Positions 25,594 through 34,043 of a DNA stretch of 51,391 nucleotides are shown here, piece by piece (position 1 is the stretch's first letter; every line of letters begins with the position of its first letter). Position numbers and translations under genes: made by a program. The notes beneath the pieces are model-generated. The model was not told where the DNA came from, made no database searches, and saw only the letters and a program-made list of their open reading frames with translations. This DNA comes from Acidobacteriota bacterium (GTDB taxonomy: Bacteria > Acidobacteriota > Terriglobia > Bryobacterales > Bryobacteraceae), in contig JAPKZB010000003.1 in the NCBI GenBank assembly GCA_026393985.1, positions 1 to 51,391 of the forward strand. The letters are read 5' to 3'.

Positions 25594-27032
25594 AGGCGAC
25601 GGAACTGGATGGCGTAGAGGTCGGCGTCTTTGAGGGCGACGCGGAGGCGGACGGGTTTGCCGGCCCAGGCGCTCAGGTTGGCTCCGCCCTGCCAGCGGAC
25701 GGGGCGGTCGATTTCATCGCCGATGAGTTCGGCCGATTCGGCGAGTTTGGCGCCGGAGGGGTCTTCGAGGGTGAAGCGGAGGCCGCCCGGGGCGGAGGTG
25801 GAGAAGTTGGCGCTGAGTTCGCTGCCGTCGTTGGTGAAGAGTTTGGTGAGCATTTCGCCTCCGGCGTAGCCGGCGTGGAGGGAGGCGAAGCCGTCGAGGC
25901 GGAGGGTGTAGCGTTCGAGGTGAATCGAGGGCTGGCCGTAGTTCTTGACGACATAGAAGGCCATGTGGCGGGGGCCGGCCAGGATGAGGTTGAGGGCCGG
26001 GTAGTTGGACCGGGAGACCCAGTTTTCGACGCCAAGGCCGGGGCGGAGGAAGGCTTCCAGGAAGGTGCGTTGGTAATGGGTGCCGCCGCGGGAGGTGAGG
26101 AGGACGGCGTCCGAGCAGTCTTTGAAGTAGCCGGGGTCGACGTTGATCAAGCGAGCTTCGGCTTCGGTGAGCACCTGGCGGCCGGGCAGGAAGCGGGCGG
26201 CGAGGGAGACGTAGAGGTGGGGGGCGCGGAAGTAGGCGCTGGTCTGGTTGGTGTAAAGGTGTTCGGGGGGCGCCTGGCCGAAGTCCATTTCGCCCTGGTT
26301 TTCCCAGTCGACGAAGTTGCGGCTGACGGCGCGGGAGATCCAGCGGTAGCCGGTGCCGTTGATTTTCTTGAAGGTGCGGTAGTAGAGGACGTAGCGCTGT
26401 TCGGCTGCGGACCAGAAGGCGAGGTTCTGGGAGTCGAAGGCGCCGTCGCGGAAGACGGGTTCGGGGCGGAGGGTGGTCCAGTGGATGCCGTCGGGGGATT
26501 GGAAGGCGACGAGGCCGCTTTTTTGGGTGCCGGCGATGCCTTTGTAGCGGGCGGCGGGGTCGACGCCGGGGCGGGTATCGAGGAAGGGGGAGAAGTTGTG
26601 CTGGAGCGGGGGGTTGCCGGCGAGGATGACGTTGTTTTCGGCGTGGCCGCGGACGGTGTGGAGGCGGAGGTTGGGGCGGGTGAATTGCGCGCCGCCGGCG
26701 GGGGATTCGGCGTAGCAGTAGACTTCGTCGCCGCGGCCGTCGGCGCCGGCGTTGGGGACGCCGCGGTAGTAGAGGCGAACGAGGTCGCCGTCGGGGATGA
26801 CGGTGACGTAGTTGCAGAAGCGGCCTTCCCAGGGGCGGTCGAAGGCGAAGGCGGAGCCGGTGTCGATGGGGGAGCCGAGGCGGAGTTCGGCGCCGGTGAG
26901 TTTCTCGATGAGGAAGGAGTCGACGAAGAGTTCGCGGCGGTGGCCGAGGGCGAGGGGGGGAGCGGGTTGGGCGGCGGCGGGGACGAGGGGGGCGAGGGCG
27001 GTGGCGAGGCAATGGCGCCGGGAGAGGTGCAT
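25590..27032 (-). CDS. secreted glycoside-hydrolase-like beta-propeller protein
   Basis: Secreted 480-aa protein. A signal peptide (about 1-22, ending AAAQPAPP) leads into a GHRRELFVDSFLIEKL segment typical of a planctomycete/acidobacterial family loosely related to five-bladed GH32/43/117 propellers. Blade-like strands follow (SPDGIHWTTLRPEPVF, WISRAVSRNFVDWENQG), and a beta-sandwich-like tail (about 370-480) ends the chain. Catalytic residues are not certain. The gene faces the sulfatase gene tail to tail with a 4-nt overlap. Carbohydrate processing alongside the sulfatase is plausible but inferred. Confidence 0.75.
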   Translation of the reverse strand: MHLSRRHCLATALAPLVPAAAQPAPPLALGHRRELFVDSFLIEKLTGAELRLGSPIDTGSAFAFDRPWEGRFCNYVTVIPDGDLVRLYYRGVPNAGADGRGDEVYCYAESPAGGAQFTRPNLRLHTVRGHAENNVILAGNPPLQHNFSPFLDTRPGVDPAARYKGIAGTQKSGLVAFQSPDGIHWTTLRPEPVFRDGAFDSQNLAFWSAAEQRYVLYYRTFKKINGTGYRWISRAVSRNFVDWENQGEMDFGQAPPEHLYTNQTSAYFRAPHLYVSLAARFLPGRQVLTEAEARLINVDPGYFKDCSDAVLLTSRGGTHYQRTFLEAFLRPGLGVENWVSRSNYPALNLILAGPRHMAFYVVKNYGQPSIHLERYTLRLDGFASLHAGYAGGEMLTKLFTNDGSELSANFSTSAPGGLRFTLEDPSGAKLAESAELIGDEIDRPVRWQGGANLSAWAGKPVRLRVALKDADLYAIQFRRL

Positions 27033-27083
27033 GGGTGGGGTTTCCTTGCTCCTTAGGCTATCAGGAGAGGGGGCGGGGCGGGG

Positions 27084-28103
27084 TTAGATGAGTTGAAAGG
27101 TATAGCCTTCGGCGCGGAGGTTGCGATTGGTGCGGGAGACGGCGTACTCGAGGCTGGGCCCCCAGGGGGCGAAGGCGTTTTCGACGTCGTAGGTGATGAG
27201 GTTGGCGATCCAACGGGAGGGGGTGACGGAGCGGGAGGGGGAGGTGGTCCAGTAGGCGTAGCGTTCGTTGCCTTCGCGGCGCCAGCGGGCGATTTTGCGG
27301 ACGATGGGGTAGTTATGGCGGAACGAGGAGCAGCCGAAGAAGCAGAAGACGCGGCAGCGGACATCGACGGCGCCCCATTCACTGGGGTGGCTGTGGGTGT
27401 CGCGCCAACCGGCGTGGTGGACGATGTTCCAGGCGCCGCCGGCGGGGTAGGCGAGGTAGCGGCGGCCGGGGGCGTGGTGGCGGATCAAGGGGGGGAGTTC
27501 GGGATGGATCTGCTCGGCGGTGCGGGGTTCGAGGAGACGGCGGTAGGGGCGGAGGTCAGGGTGGCAATCGGCGGCGGGGGGTGGGCCTTCGGATTCCTCG
27601 AGGAGTTTGGCGGAGTAGCCGTGCTCGATGATTTCGGCGACGGGGATACCGATGAAGGGGAAGCCCATGCGGAAGATTCCGGTGGTGGCGGGGTTGGTTC
27701 CCTCGCCCCAGTCCTGGGTTTTCATGGCATCCGGGGTGGAGCGGCCAAAGCAGGGTCCGCGGCCATGGCGGGCGTGGCCACGGTAGATGACGTGGAGTTC
27801 GGGGGTGGCGAGCCAGTCCCGGAAGACCGATTTATCGGTGGTTTCGCGAATGGTGAAGATGACGCGCTGGCGGTGATTGCGGTATTCGTGGTCGCTGACC
27901 TTTTCAACGTGGGGGAAACGGGGGAGGAGGGGATCGAAGTAGGGATTGAGGAGCCACTCGTTGGGGAGTTGATCGGGGTGGCGTTCGGTGCCGTGGGCGA
28001 TGCAGATGTGGCGGCGTTCGTAGACGGGGGAGAGGGTGGAGTGGGAGGTGGAGCCGGTGTGCTGGCGGCTGATGGCGGGGAGGTGGGCGGGCAGGGAGCT
28101 CAT
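27084..28103 (-). CDS. unknown protein with caspase-like His/Cys pattern (paralogue A)
   Basis: 339-aa cytosolic-looking protein, no signal peptide or membrane segment. I do not recognise a named family. TTDKSVFRDWL then ELHVIYRGHARHGRGPCFG places a strand before G109-H110, as in clan CD (caspase/CHAT) proteases. RCRVFCFFGCSSF then places C258 at the end of a second hydrophobic strand, as a catalytic Cys would be. The His-Cys spacing of about 148 residues is larger than usual in caspases, so the assignment is tentative. It is the tandem paralogue of the gene immediately upstream, which it abuts. Last gene of the LysM cassette. A non-protease role is equally open. Confidence 0.7.
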   Translation of the reverse strand: MSSLPAHLPAISRQHTGSTSHSTLSPVYERRHICIAHGTERHPDQLPNEWLLNPYFDPLLPRFPHVEKVSDHEYRNHRQRVIFTIRETTDKSVFRDWLATPELHVIYRGHARHGRGPCFGRSTPDAMKTQDWGEGTNPATTGIFRMGFPFIGIPVAEIIEHGYSAKLLEESEGPPPAADCHPDLRPYRRLLEPRTAEQIHPELPPLIRHHAPGRRYLAYPAGGAWNIVHHAGWRDTHSHPSEWGAVDVRCRVFCFFGCSSFRHNYPIVRKIARWRREGNERYAYWTTSPSRSVTPSRWIANLITYDVENAFAPWGPSLEYAVSRTNRNLRAEGYTFQLI

Positions 28104-29114
28104 TTAAATCACCTGGTAGGAACATCCCGCGGCGCGGAGACTGCGGTTGGTGCGGGTGACGGCGTCGGCGAGGCTGGGCTGCCAGGAGGCGAAGGCGTTT
28201 TCGACATCGTAAGTGATGAGGTGAGCGACCCAGAGGGCGAGGGTGGGTTCGGAGGAGAGGTTGGTGGTCCAGAAGGCGTAGTGGTCATTGCCGTCGCGCC
28301 GCCATCCGGCGAGGCGGCGGACAACGGGGTAGTTATGAGTAAACGAGTTGCAGCCGAAGTGGCAGAAGACGCGGCAGCGGACGCGGGTAGCGCCCCAGTC
28401 GGAGGGCTGGCTGCGGGTGTTTTGCCAACCGGCGTGGTGGATGACATTCCATTCGTCGCCGGATTGGTAGGCCCAGTAGCGGTCGGCGGGCTGGTGGCCG
28501 TGGAGGAAGGGAGCGAGGCCGGCGCGCAATTGGTCGGGCGTGCGGGGCTGCAGGGAGCCGAGATAGGGGCGGAGCTGGGGGTGGCAGCGGGAGGCCGGGG
28601 GGAGGCCTTCGGACTCTTTGAGCAGGTAGGCGTGATAGCCGTGTTCGGGGATTTCGGCGACGCGGATGGCGAGGAAGGGGAAGCCCATGCGGAACATGCC
28701 GCTGGTGGTGGGGTTGTTGCCTTCGCCCCAGTCCTCGCTGCGTGCGTGATTGGCGTTGACGCGGCCAAAGCAGGGTCCGCGACCGTTGCGGGCGTGGCCG
28801 AGGTATATGACGTGGAGTTCGGGGGTTTCGAGCCACTGGCGGAAGACGGATTTGTCGGTGGTTTCGCGGAGATCAAAGATGACGCGCTGGCGGTGGTTCC
28901 GGTACTCCGAGTTACTCACCTTTTCGACATTGGGGTATTGGGGCAGGACGGAGTCGAGATAGGGTTGTAACTGCCAGGGGGCGGGCAGTTGGTCCTGGTG
29001 GGCTTCGAGGCCTAAGGCGATGCGGAGGCGGCGGCGCTCGTAGGCGGGGGCGAGGGTGGAGTGGGCGGTGGAGCCGGTGTACTGGCGGCTGATGGCGGCG
29101 GGGATGGAACTCAT
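28104..29114 (-). CDS. unknown protein with caspase-like His/Cys pattern (paralogue B)
   Basis: 336 aa, similar to paralogue A along the whole length (shared SRQ.TGST, VEKVS, EYRNHRQRVIF, RETTDKSVFR, GHAR.GRGPCFG, DWGEG.NP, ITYDVENAFA). Candidate catalytic residues are H107 (YLGHARNGRG) and C255 (VFCHFGCNSF). The start is placed at the ATG of 29112-29114, which overlaps the preceding stop as ATGA; a 47-residue low-complexity extension upstream is rejected. The pair looks like a duplication that has diverged under constraint, with the putative catalytic positions kept in both. Confidence 0.7.
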   Translation of the reverse strand: MSSIPAAISRQYTGSTAHSTLAPAYERRRLRIALGLEAHQDQLPAPWQLQPYLDSVLPQYPNVEKVSNSEYRNHRQRVIFDLRETTDKSVFRQWLETPELHVIYLGHARNGRGPCFGRVNANHARSEDWGEGNNPTTSGMFRMGFPFLAIRVAEIPEHGYHAYLLKESEGLPPASRCHPQLRPYLGSLQPRTPDQLRAGLAPFLHGHQPADRYWAYQSGDEWNVIHHAGWQNTRSQPSDWGATRVRCRVFCHFGCNSFTHNYPVVRRLAGWRRDGNDHYAFWTTNLSSEPTLALWVAHLITYDVENAFASWQPSLADAVTRTNRSLRAAGCSYQVI

Positions 29115-29596
29115 TGGCCGGTGGCCTCCAGGAACAGGTCGCTTTGGCGGAAGGCCTGGATGGCGGCGTTGCGCTCCTTTTCCGGAAGTTCCCGGAAGCC
29201 GGGGACGCCGGGGTGGTGGAGGAGGCGGGTGGCGAGGACGTAGACGGCATCGCACAGGCGCAGGCCTTCGGCGAGCGGAGAACGATCGGCGAAGTGGGGG
29301 GCGAGGCGGCGGAGGGCATCGCGGCGGAGGCCGTTCATCTCCTGGCCGAGATAGCGGATCTTCCAGACTTCGTCAGCGACGGCGTTGGCCGGGGCGGAGG
29401 CGGCGAGCACGGCGAGGGCGGGTTCGCGGGCGACGTCGAGGAGCGCCATGGCTTTGCGGCCGGCGGTGGGGAGTTCGGCGGCGGCGAGGGTGGCCGGGTA
29501 GCGGGAGTCGGCGAGAAGTTCCTGGGCGAGGCGGGCGGGCGTGGCGGGGTCGTGCTGGCCGCGGGTGAGTTGTTCGACGAGGGTGAGGGGGGTCAT
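29111..29596 (-). CDS. hypothetical protein of the LysM cassette
   Basis: 161-aa helical-looking protein with no signal peptide and no domain I recognise. Visible segments include LAQELLADSRYPATLAAAEL and GRKAMALLDVAREPALAVLA (Ala/Leu-rich helices), and a C-terminal PEKERNAAIQAFRQSDLFLE. The ATG at 29596 lies 4 nt after the LysM gene stop; a Pro/Ser-rich upstream extension is rejected because it overlaps that gene. Tight packing with the LysM and caspase-like genes implies a common function; an adaptor or chaperone would be a guess. Confidence 0.7.
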   Translation of the reverse strand: MTPLTLVEQLTRGQHDPATPARLAQELLADSRYPATLAAAELPTAGRKAMALLDVAREPALAVLAASAPANAVADEVWKIRYLGQEMNGLRRDALRRLAPHFADRSPLAEGLRLCDAVYVLATRLLHHPGVPGFRELPEKERNAAIQAFRQSDLFLEATGQ

Positions 29597-29600
29597 GGGT

Positions 29601-30236
29601 TCAGCTTCCGTGGAGTTGGCGGAGGGCCGAGCGGGTGGCGTCGTCCGGTTCGCCGGACTCCGGGAGTTGGCGTTCGCGCTGGAAGGCGCGGAGGGCGGCG
29701 CGGGTGGCATCGCCGAGTTCGCCGTCTTCGCCGCCGCAGTGGTAGCCGAGGTTAGCGAGGCGGCGCTGGAGGCCGGAGAGGGTGTCGAGCGGATCCATGT
29801 GGCCGAGTTGGAGGCGGTGCTCTTCCTGGCGGCCGTTTTCCGTGAGGACGAGGTGCACCTCGCGGGCGTTGGGCGGGGCGACGAACTCGATCATGCCGTC
29901 GCCATCGGAGGCACCTTCCGCGCGGTTGCCGTCGACGTTGGCCGAGTAGCGGACGTTGCAGCGAGGACGGCGTTCGAAGTCGAGGAGGCGGAGCCGGACT
30001 TTGGCGGGGGTGCCGAGGCGGACGAACTTATGGGTCTGGTCGGTGGCCTTCTGGTGCTCTTTGAGGCGCTTGTCCGGGATGAAGAGGACATCGCCGGGCA
30101 GCAGGATATTGGGATCTTCGCGGCGCGCCTTGAGTTGGGAGTTGTTTGGATGGTTCCAGATGGACTCCCAGCGCAGGCCATGGTCGTGGGCGATGTTGAG
30201 GAGGCAATCGCCGGCCTCGATGGTGTAGTCGGGCAT
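29601..30236 (-). CDS. LysM and peptidoglycan-binding domain protein
   Basis: 211 aa. An N-terminal LysM-type module (about 1-57: YTIEAGDCLLNIAHDHG, LWNHP-like IWNHPNN, DPNILLPGDVLFIPDKRLKE), a central beta domain (about 66-140), and a C-terminal PG_binding_1 domain (about 152-207: LQRRLANLGYHCGGEDGELG, ALRAFQRERQLP). This architecture without a signal peptide is familiar from genes next to VgrG/PAAR-type spike and effector genes in Proteobacteria and myxobacteria, where it may act as a loader or effector part; that link is from memory. No VgrG, PAAR or sheath gene is in this window. Confidence 0.85.
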   Translation of the reverse strand: MPDYTIEAGDCLLNIAHDHGLRWESIWNHPNNSQLKARREDPNILLPGDVLFIPDKRLKEHQKATDQTHKFVRLGTPAKVRLRLLDFERRPRCNVRYSANVDGNRAEGASDGDGMIEFVAPPNAREVHLVLTENGRQEEHRLQLGHMDPLDTLSGLQRRLANLGYHCGGEDGELGDATRAALRAFQRERQLPESGEPDDATRSALRQLHGS

Positions 30237-30242
30237 GGTGGT

Positions 30243-30785
30243 CTACTCGTCGGCCGGCGGGAGGAGCCGGGTGAAGACGCCGGTGCGCTGGTAGTTTTCG
30301 ATTTCGGCGTTGCGCTGGGGGTTGGGCTGGGCGAGGAAGAGATCGGCTTCCATTTGGGCGTCGAGTTCGGACTCGCCGCCGGTTAAGCGACGGAGGGCGA
30401 GATAGGCTTCGTCGGCGATGCGGGTGACGGGGACGGGGACTTCGATGCGCTCGTGGTAGGGGGGCAGGGGGACGGTGCGGAAGTCGGTGAGGGCGCGGCG
30501 GAGATAGGCGGTGGTTCTGGCTTCGAGGCCCGTGACGAGGCGGCCGAAGCGAGCGAGGCGGGGGTAGTCGTTCACCCGTTCGAGGACAGGCCAGGAGGCT
30601 TCTTCGAGCAGGGCGAGGGTGGCGGCGGCGGTAGGGCCGAGACCGTCCTTTTGCTCGGCGAGGGCGGCGAGACTCTCGATGGCTGGCCGGTTGGCGGCGT
30701 TGTAGGTGTTGTAGAGCTGCTCGAGGGCGGGAGCATCGTCGGGGGCGGTCCGCTGCCAAGCAGCGAGAAACTCTTCCTTGGTCAT
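30243..30785 (-). CDS. hypothetical protein heading the LysM cassette
   Basis: 180 aa, no recognised domain. It is mostly helical and acidic, with ALEQLYNTYNAANRPAIESL and LALLEEASWPVLERVNDY, a Pro-rich middle (VPLPPYHERIEVPVPV), and a C-terminal NPQRNAEIENYQRTGVFTR. No signal peptide. A good ribosome site (AAAGGA) precedes the ATG at 30785. It lies 6 nt before the LysM gene, so it is part of the same operon. A structural-tail-like role is only a guess. Confidence 0.72.
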   Translation of the reverse strand: MTKEEFLAAWQRTAPDDAPALEQLYNTYNAANRPAIESLAALAEQKDGLGPTAAATLALLEEASWPVLERVNDYPRLARFGRLVTGLEARTTAYLRRALTDFRTVPLPPYHERIEVPVPVTRIADEAYLALRRLTGGESELDAQMEADLFLAQPNPQRNAEIENYQRTGVFTRLLPPADE

Positions 30786-30804
30786 GATCCTTTATGGATA
30801 ACAC

Positions 30805-30835
30805 GCGCACAACGGACTCGCTTCGGCCAGTGCGC
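30805..30835. repeat. short inverted repeat in the cassette leader
   Basis: GCGCAC and GTGCGC arms separated by 19 nt lie between the large kinase/UDPGP gene stop and the ribosome site of the cassette's first gene. It could fold as a hairpin or bind a regulator. It is not followed by a U-tract on the minus strand, so it is not a standard terminator. Confidence 0.35.
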
Positions 30836-30845
30836 TTCTAAAAAA

Positions 30846-33800
30846 CTAACAAAGCCCGAGCAGGCCGACAACTGCGGCGGCCGAGCCGTCACGGACCCAG
30901 GCGTCGAGCTGGGAGACATCCTTCAACTGCTGGCCGCGCTGGCGGTGGACTTCGACGTAGCGGCAGCCGAGTTCGTCGAGGGCGGTCATGTCGCCCCAGA
31001 GGCGTTCGAACTGGGCGACGGGGAAGACGTCTTCCTGACCGCGGCCCCAGCGGCGCTTCACCTCCTTGATGGTGATGTAGCTGGGCATGCGCTGGGCCGT
31101 GCGGCGGACGGCGGCGGCGACGTGGGCGGGGTCGGCGAGTTGGGAGCGGGTGAGGCCGAAGGCGGCCAGAAGCGACTCGATGGTGATCCAGTAGCTGCCG
31201 GTGTTGTAGAAGCGGAGTCCGAACTCGATTTGCTCGCTGGGCAGGCAGAGGCCTTCAACAAGGCGGGGCTTCCCGTTGACGAGGGCGAGTCCGCCGCCGT
31301 GGTCGTCGTACTGGCGGCCGATGACTTCGACGGTCATGCCGGCTCCGGAGGCGATGTGGTGGCCGAGCAGGTCGGCGGCGGGGGTGGCGCCGAGGGTGTC
31401 GATGTTATGCAGGAAGAGATAGTCGAGGGCGGGCTGTTCGGCGAGGAGGGCGGCGAGAGTGCCGTTGCGGAGGAGATTGGGGAGTTCGTACCAGTGGCCG
31501 ACGGGGTGGATGCACTGGGAGGCGAGATTGTCGGTGTAGTCGCTGGCTTCGCCGGCGGCGCGGACCCATTGCAGGAGGCTGGAGCGGCCGCTTTCGCGCA
31601 CCTTTTGCTTCTGGGCGTCGAGCTGCTGTTGGGGGAGGACCTCCCAGAGATAGCGCAGGTCGGCGACGGTGGGGACCATGCGGAGGCCGATGCTGCGGCC
31701 GGCCGAGACGCGGACGCCGGTGGCGGCGATGGGGGCGTAGGTGAGGTAGCTGGTGGTGACGAGATGGGGCACGCCGGCGCGGCGCGCCTTTTCACGCTGG
31801 ATATCGAGAAAGCTCCAGTAGCGGTTGCCGATGCGGTGGAAGGGATGGAGGGCTTTGACGACGCCGGCGCCTTTGGTCCAGCGGCTGCCGACGCCGCCGG
31901 CCATGGTGACCATGGCGAGGCGACCGTGGCGGAGGGCTTGGTCGCCGAGGGCGGAGTGTTGAGCGGTAGGGGTGGCGACGTGTTCGGGGCGGACGTCTTC
32001 GATGAGGGTATTGGCGGGGAGGCGGTTTTGCGCAAGGCCGACGCGGCCGGCGCGGTAGTCGGCGCGGAGCTGTTCGTGGGCGGCGGGGTCGAAGCCGTTG
32101 GCGGCGAGGAGTTGGGCGAGTTCGGCGCCGGCGCCGCGGTGGGCGGCGGCCTCTTTGGGCAGGAGGCGTTCAAAGAGGGCTTCGGTGTGGCTGCTGTACT
32201 GGTGGGCGAAGCGGGTGAGTTCGGCGCGGCGTTCGGGGGTGAGGAGGCGGGGCTCCTGGCGGAGGTCGGCGGGGGCGCGGAGGAGATAGTAGGGGGCGCT
32301 GAGGAGGGCGTCGGCGCCGGGGCGGAGGTCGGCCATGGTGCCGTGTTCGTTGATGGTGAAGTCGTAGACGACGGGTTCGACGGCGAAGGGGAAGCTGGCG
32401 GCCATGGCCTGTTTGGTTTCAGCCAGGATGGAGGGCATGGCGGCGAGGGCGGCCGGGCGGAGGGCGGGAGAGAAGACGAAGCCCATGCCGCCGCCGCTCA
32501 TGCCGCCGAGCATCCAGAAGCCCCAGAATCCGTCGCCGAAACGGGCGCGGCACTGCGCGATGAGGGCTTCGGTGTAGGCGTTGCCGGCCCAGGGGATGAT
32601 GGACTGAATGGGGCCGTCGTAGTTGGCCTGGGTGAGCGAGGCGAGGCGCTGGATGTCGCCCTGGCGCAGGGCTTCCTGCAATTGATCGAGGAGGGCGACG
32701 GCCTGCTGGCGGCTCTGCCATTCGGGCCCGCTGCGCAGGAGATAGCGCTCGGTGCACATTTCGAGAATGGGCCCGACGTCCTGACTCATCCCGCCGTGGA
32801 CGAGCACGAGCGACTCTTCGAGGCGGCGGCGGGCGGCGGCGGGGACCTCGTCGAGGAGACGGTGGCGGGGCAGGAGGCGGCCGCGGCTGACGCCGAACTC
32901 GGGGTCGCCGGGGGCGGCCTCTTCGGCGGCGATGAGTTTGATGCCGGGCCAGACGCCGCCGGAATCCTGCCAGCCGCCGCCGCTGCCGCCGAGCCATTCG
33001 CCGAGGATGGCGCGGGCGGCGACCTGGCGGCGGTCGTCCTCGGCGAGGGGGCCGGTGAGGGCGCGGATCTGGCCGGTCGAGCGCATGCAGAGGGAGATGA
33101 GGCAGGCCAGCAGGTTGGTGCTGACGGCGAAGCGGCTGCCTTTGGGGATGTCGTTGACCTGGCTTACCAGTTCGAGGCCGCAACCTGCGCGGCCGGTGAG
33201 GCGGGCGAGGAGGGCCGGGAGGCGCTGGCCGCTGCCTTCGAGACCGGCCGGAACGAGGCCGCTGGCGATGACGGCGGCTTTGAGGAGGCCGAGATAGTCG
33301 CGGGCGAAGTCGAAGACTTCGTCGAGGGAGGAGATATCGACGGCGGCGCCGAGGTCGACGCTGACGAGGCGGAGGACGGGTTCGTCGATGACGCGGAGGA
33401 AGGCTTCAACGGGGGGCCGGGGAGCGGCGCCGGAGCCGCGGACGGCGAGGTCGACGGAGATATTGATGACCCGGGCGCCCGCGGGGTAGTCCATGGCGAG
33501 GAAGAAGATGTCGCTCCAGGCGCTGTGGGAGAGGTCCATGCGGACGGGGGTGGCTTCGTGGAGGACGGGGAAGGGGCCGGGGGTGGTGAGTTCGGGGCGG
33601 AGGCGGAGGGGATAGTCGGCGAGGTGGCCGGTGCGGAACATCCACTGGTTGCCGGGGAAGCGGCGGACGCTTTGGCGGACCTGGTCGGCGAGGGTTTGGA
33701 AGGCGAGGCCGCGGTAGGCGGTGGCGAGGGCGCTGCTGAGGGCGGGGCTCGCCAGGCCAGGGGCGAGAAGTTCGGCGATGGCCTGTTCAAAACGGCGGGC

Positions 33801-34043
33801 GCGGATGTGTTCGATGGCGCGGTAGGGGATGAGGGCTGAGGCGGGAGCGAGAGGGCCGATGGAGAAGCGGTGGAGCGTGGAGAGGAAGACGAGGGCGCGG
33901 ACGCGGTCGTAGAGATTGGTGGCGTCCTTGCGGAAGGCTTCGAGGCGGGCGGCTTCGGCGAGGAGGTCGGCGAGAGGGCGGCCGGCGGTCCACTCTTCAA
34001 AGGGGGCGTGGGCGCGGGCCGTGATGCGGTCGACGAGGGTCAT
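30846..34043 (-). CDS. GHMP-kinase/UDPGP nucleotidyltransferase fusion protein
   Basis: 1065-aa two-part enzyme. The N-terminal half resembles fucokinase-type GHMP kinases: VRMDLSHSAWSD (sugar site, about 167-178), PKGSRFAVSTNLLA (about 300-313, in the place of the Gly-rich ATP loop), GGSGGGWQDSGGVWPGIKL (about 352-370) and GGMSGGGMGFVF (about 513-524). The C-terminal half has a UDPGP pyrophosphorylase loop, MAGGVGSRWTKGAGVVK (about 714-730), plus HNIDTLGATP and FYNTGSYWITIES. It would phosphorylate a sugar and activate it to a nucleotide sugar. The ATP loop lacks the usual GLGSS, so kinase activity is uncertain. It overlaps the next upstream gene by 4 nt (ATGA). The sugar is unknown. Confidence 0.8.
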   Translation of the reverse strand: MTLVDRITARAHAPFEEWTAGRPLADLLAEAARLEAFRKDATNLYDRVRALVFLSTLHRFSIGPLAPASALIPYRAIEHIRARRFEQAIAELLAPGLASPALSSALATAYRGLAFQTLADQVRQSVRRFPGNQWMFRTGHLADYPLRLRPELTTPGPFPVLHEATPVRMDLSHSAWSDIFFLAMDYPAGARVINISVDLAVRGSGAAPRPPVEAFLRVIDEPVLRLVSVDLGAAVDISSLDEVFDFARDYLGLLKAAVIASGLVPAGLEGSGQRLPALLARLTGRAGCGLELVSQVNDIPKGSRFAVSTNLLACLISLCMRSTGQIRALTGPLAEDDRRQVAARAILGEWLGGSGGGWQDSGGVWPGIKLIAAEEAAPGDPEFGVSRGRLLPRHRLLDEVPAAARRRLEESLVLVHGGMSQDVGPILEMCTERYLLRSGPEWQSRQQAVALLDQLQEALRQGDIQRLASLTQANYDGPIQSIIPWAGNAYTEALIAQCRARFGDGFWGFWMLGGMSGGGMGFVFSPALRPAALAAMPSILAETKQAMAASFPFAVEPVVYDFTINEHGTMADLRPGADALLSAPYYLLRAPADLRQEPRLLTPERRAELTRFAHQYSSHTEALFERLLPKEAAAHRGAGAELAQLLAANGFDPAAHEQLRADYRAGRVGLAQNRLPANTLIEDVRPEHVATPTAQHSALGDQALRHGRLAMVTMAGGVGSRWTKGAGVVKALHPFHRIGNRYWSFLDIQREKARRAGVPHLVTTSYLTYAPIAATGVRVSAGRSIGLRMVPTVADLRYLWEVLPQQQLDAQKQKVRESGRSSLLQWVRAAGEASDYTDNLASQCIHPVGHWYELPNLLRNGTLAALLAEQPALDYLFLHNIDTLGATPAADLLGHHIASGAGMTVEVIGRQYDDHGGGLALVNGKPRLVEGLCLPSEQIEFGLRFYNTGSYWITIESLLAAFGLTRSQLADPAHVAAAVRRTAQRMPSYITIKEVKRRWGRGQEDVFPVAQFERLWGDMTALDELGCRYVEVHRQRGQQLKDVSQLDAWVRDGSAAAVVGLLGLC

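Noticed and set aside
30805-30835. Inverted repeat as an intrinsic terminator of the kinase/UDPGP gene
   Set aside because: No U-tract follows the stem on the minus strand and the arms are only 6 bp.
30453-33839. 1128-residue plus-strand open frame opposite the kinase/UDPGP fusion
   Set aside because: Gly/Glu/Asp-rich composition typical of an antisense shadow; the minus strand carries GHMP and UDPGP motifs.
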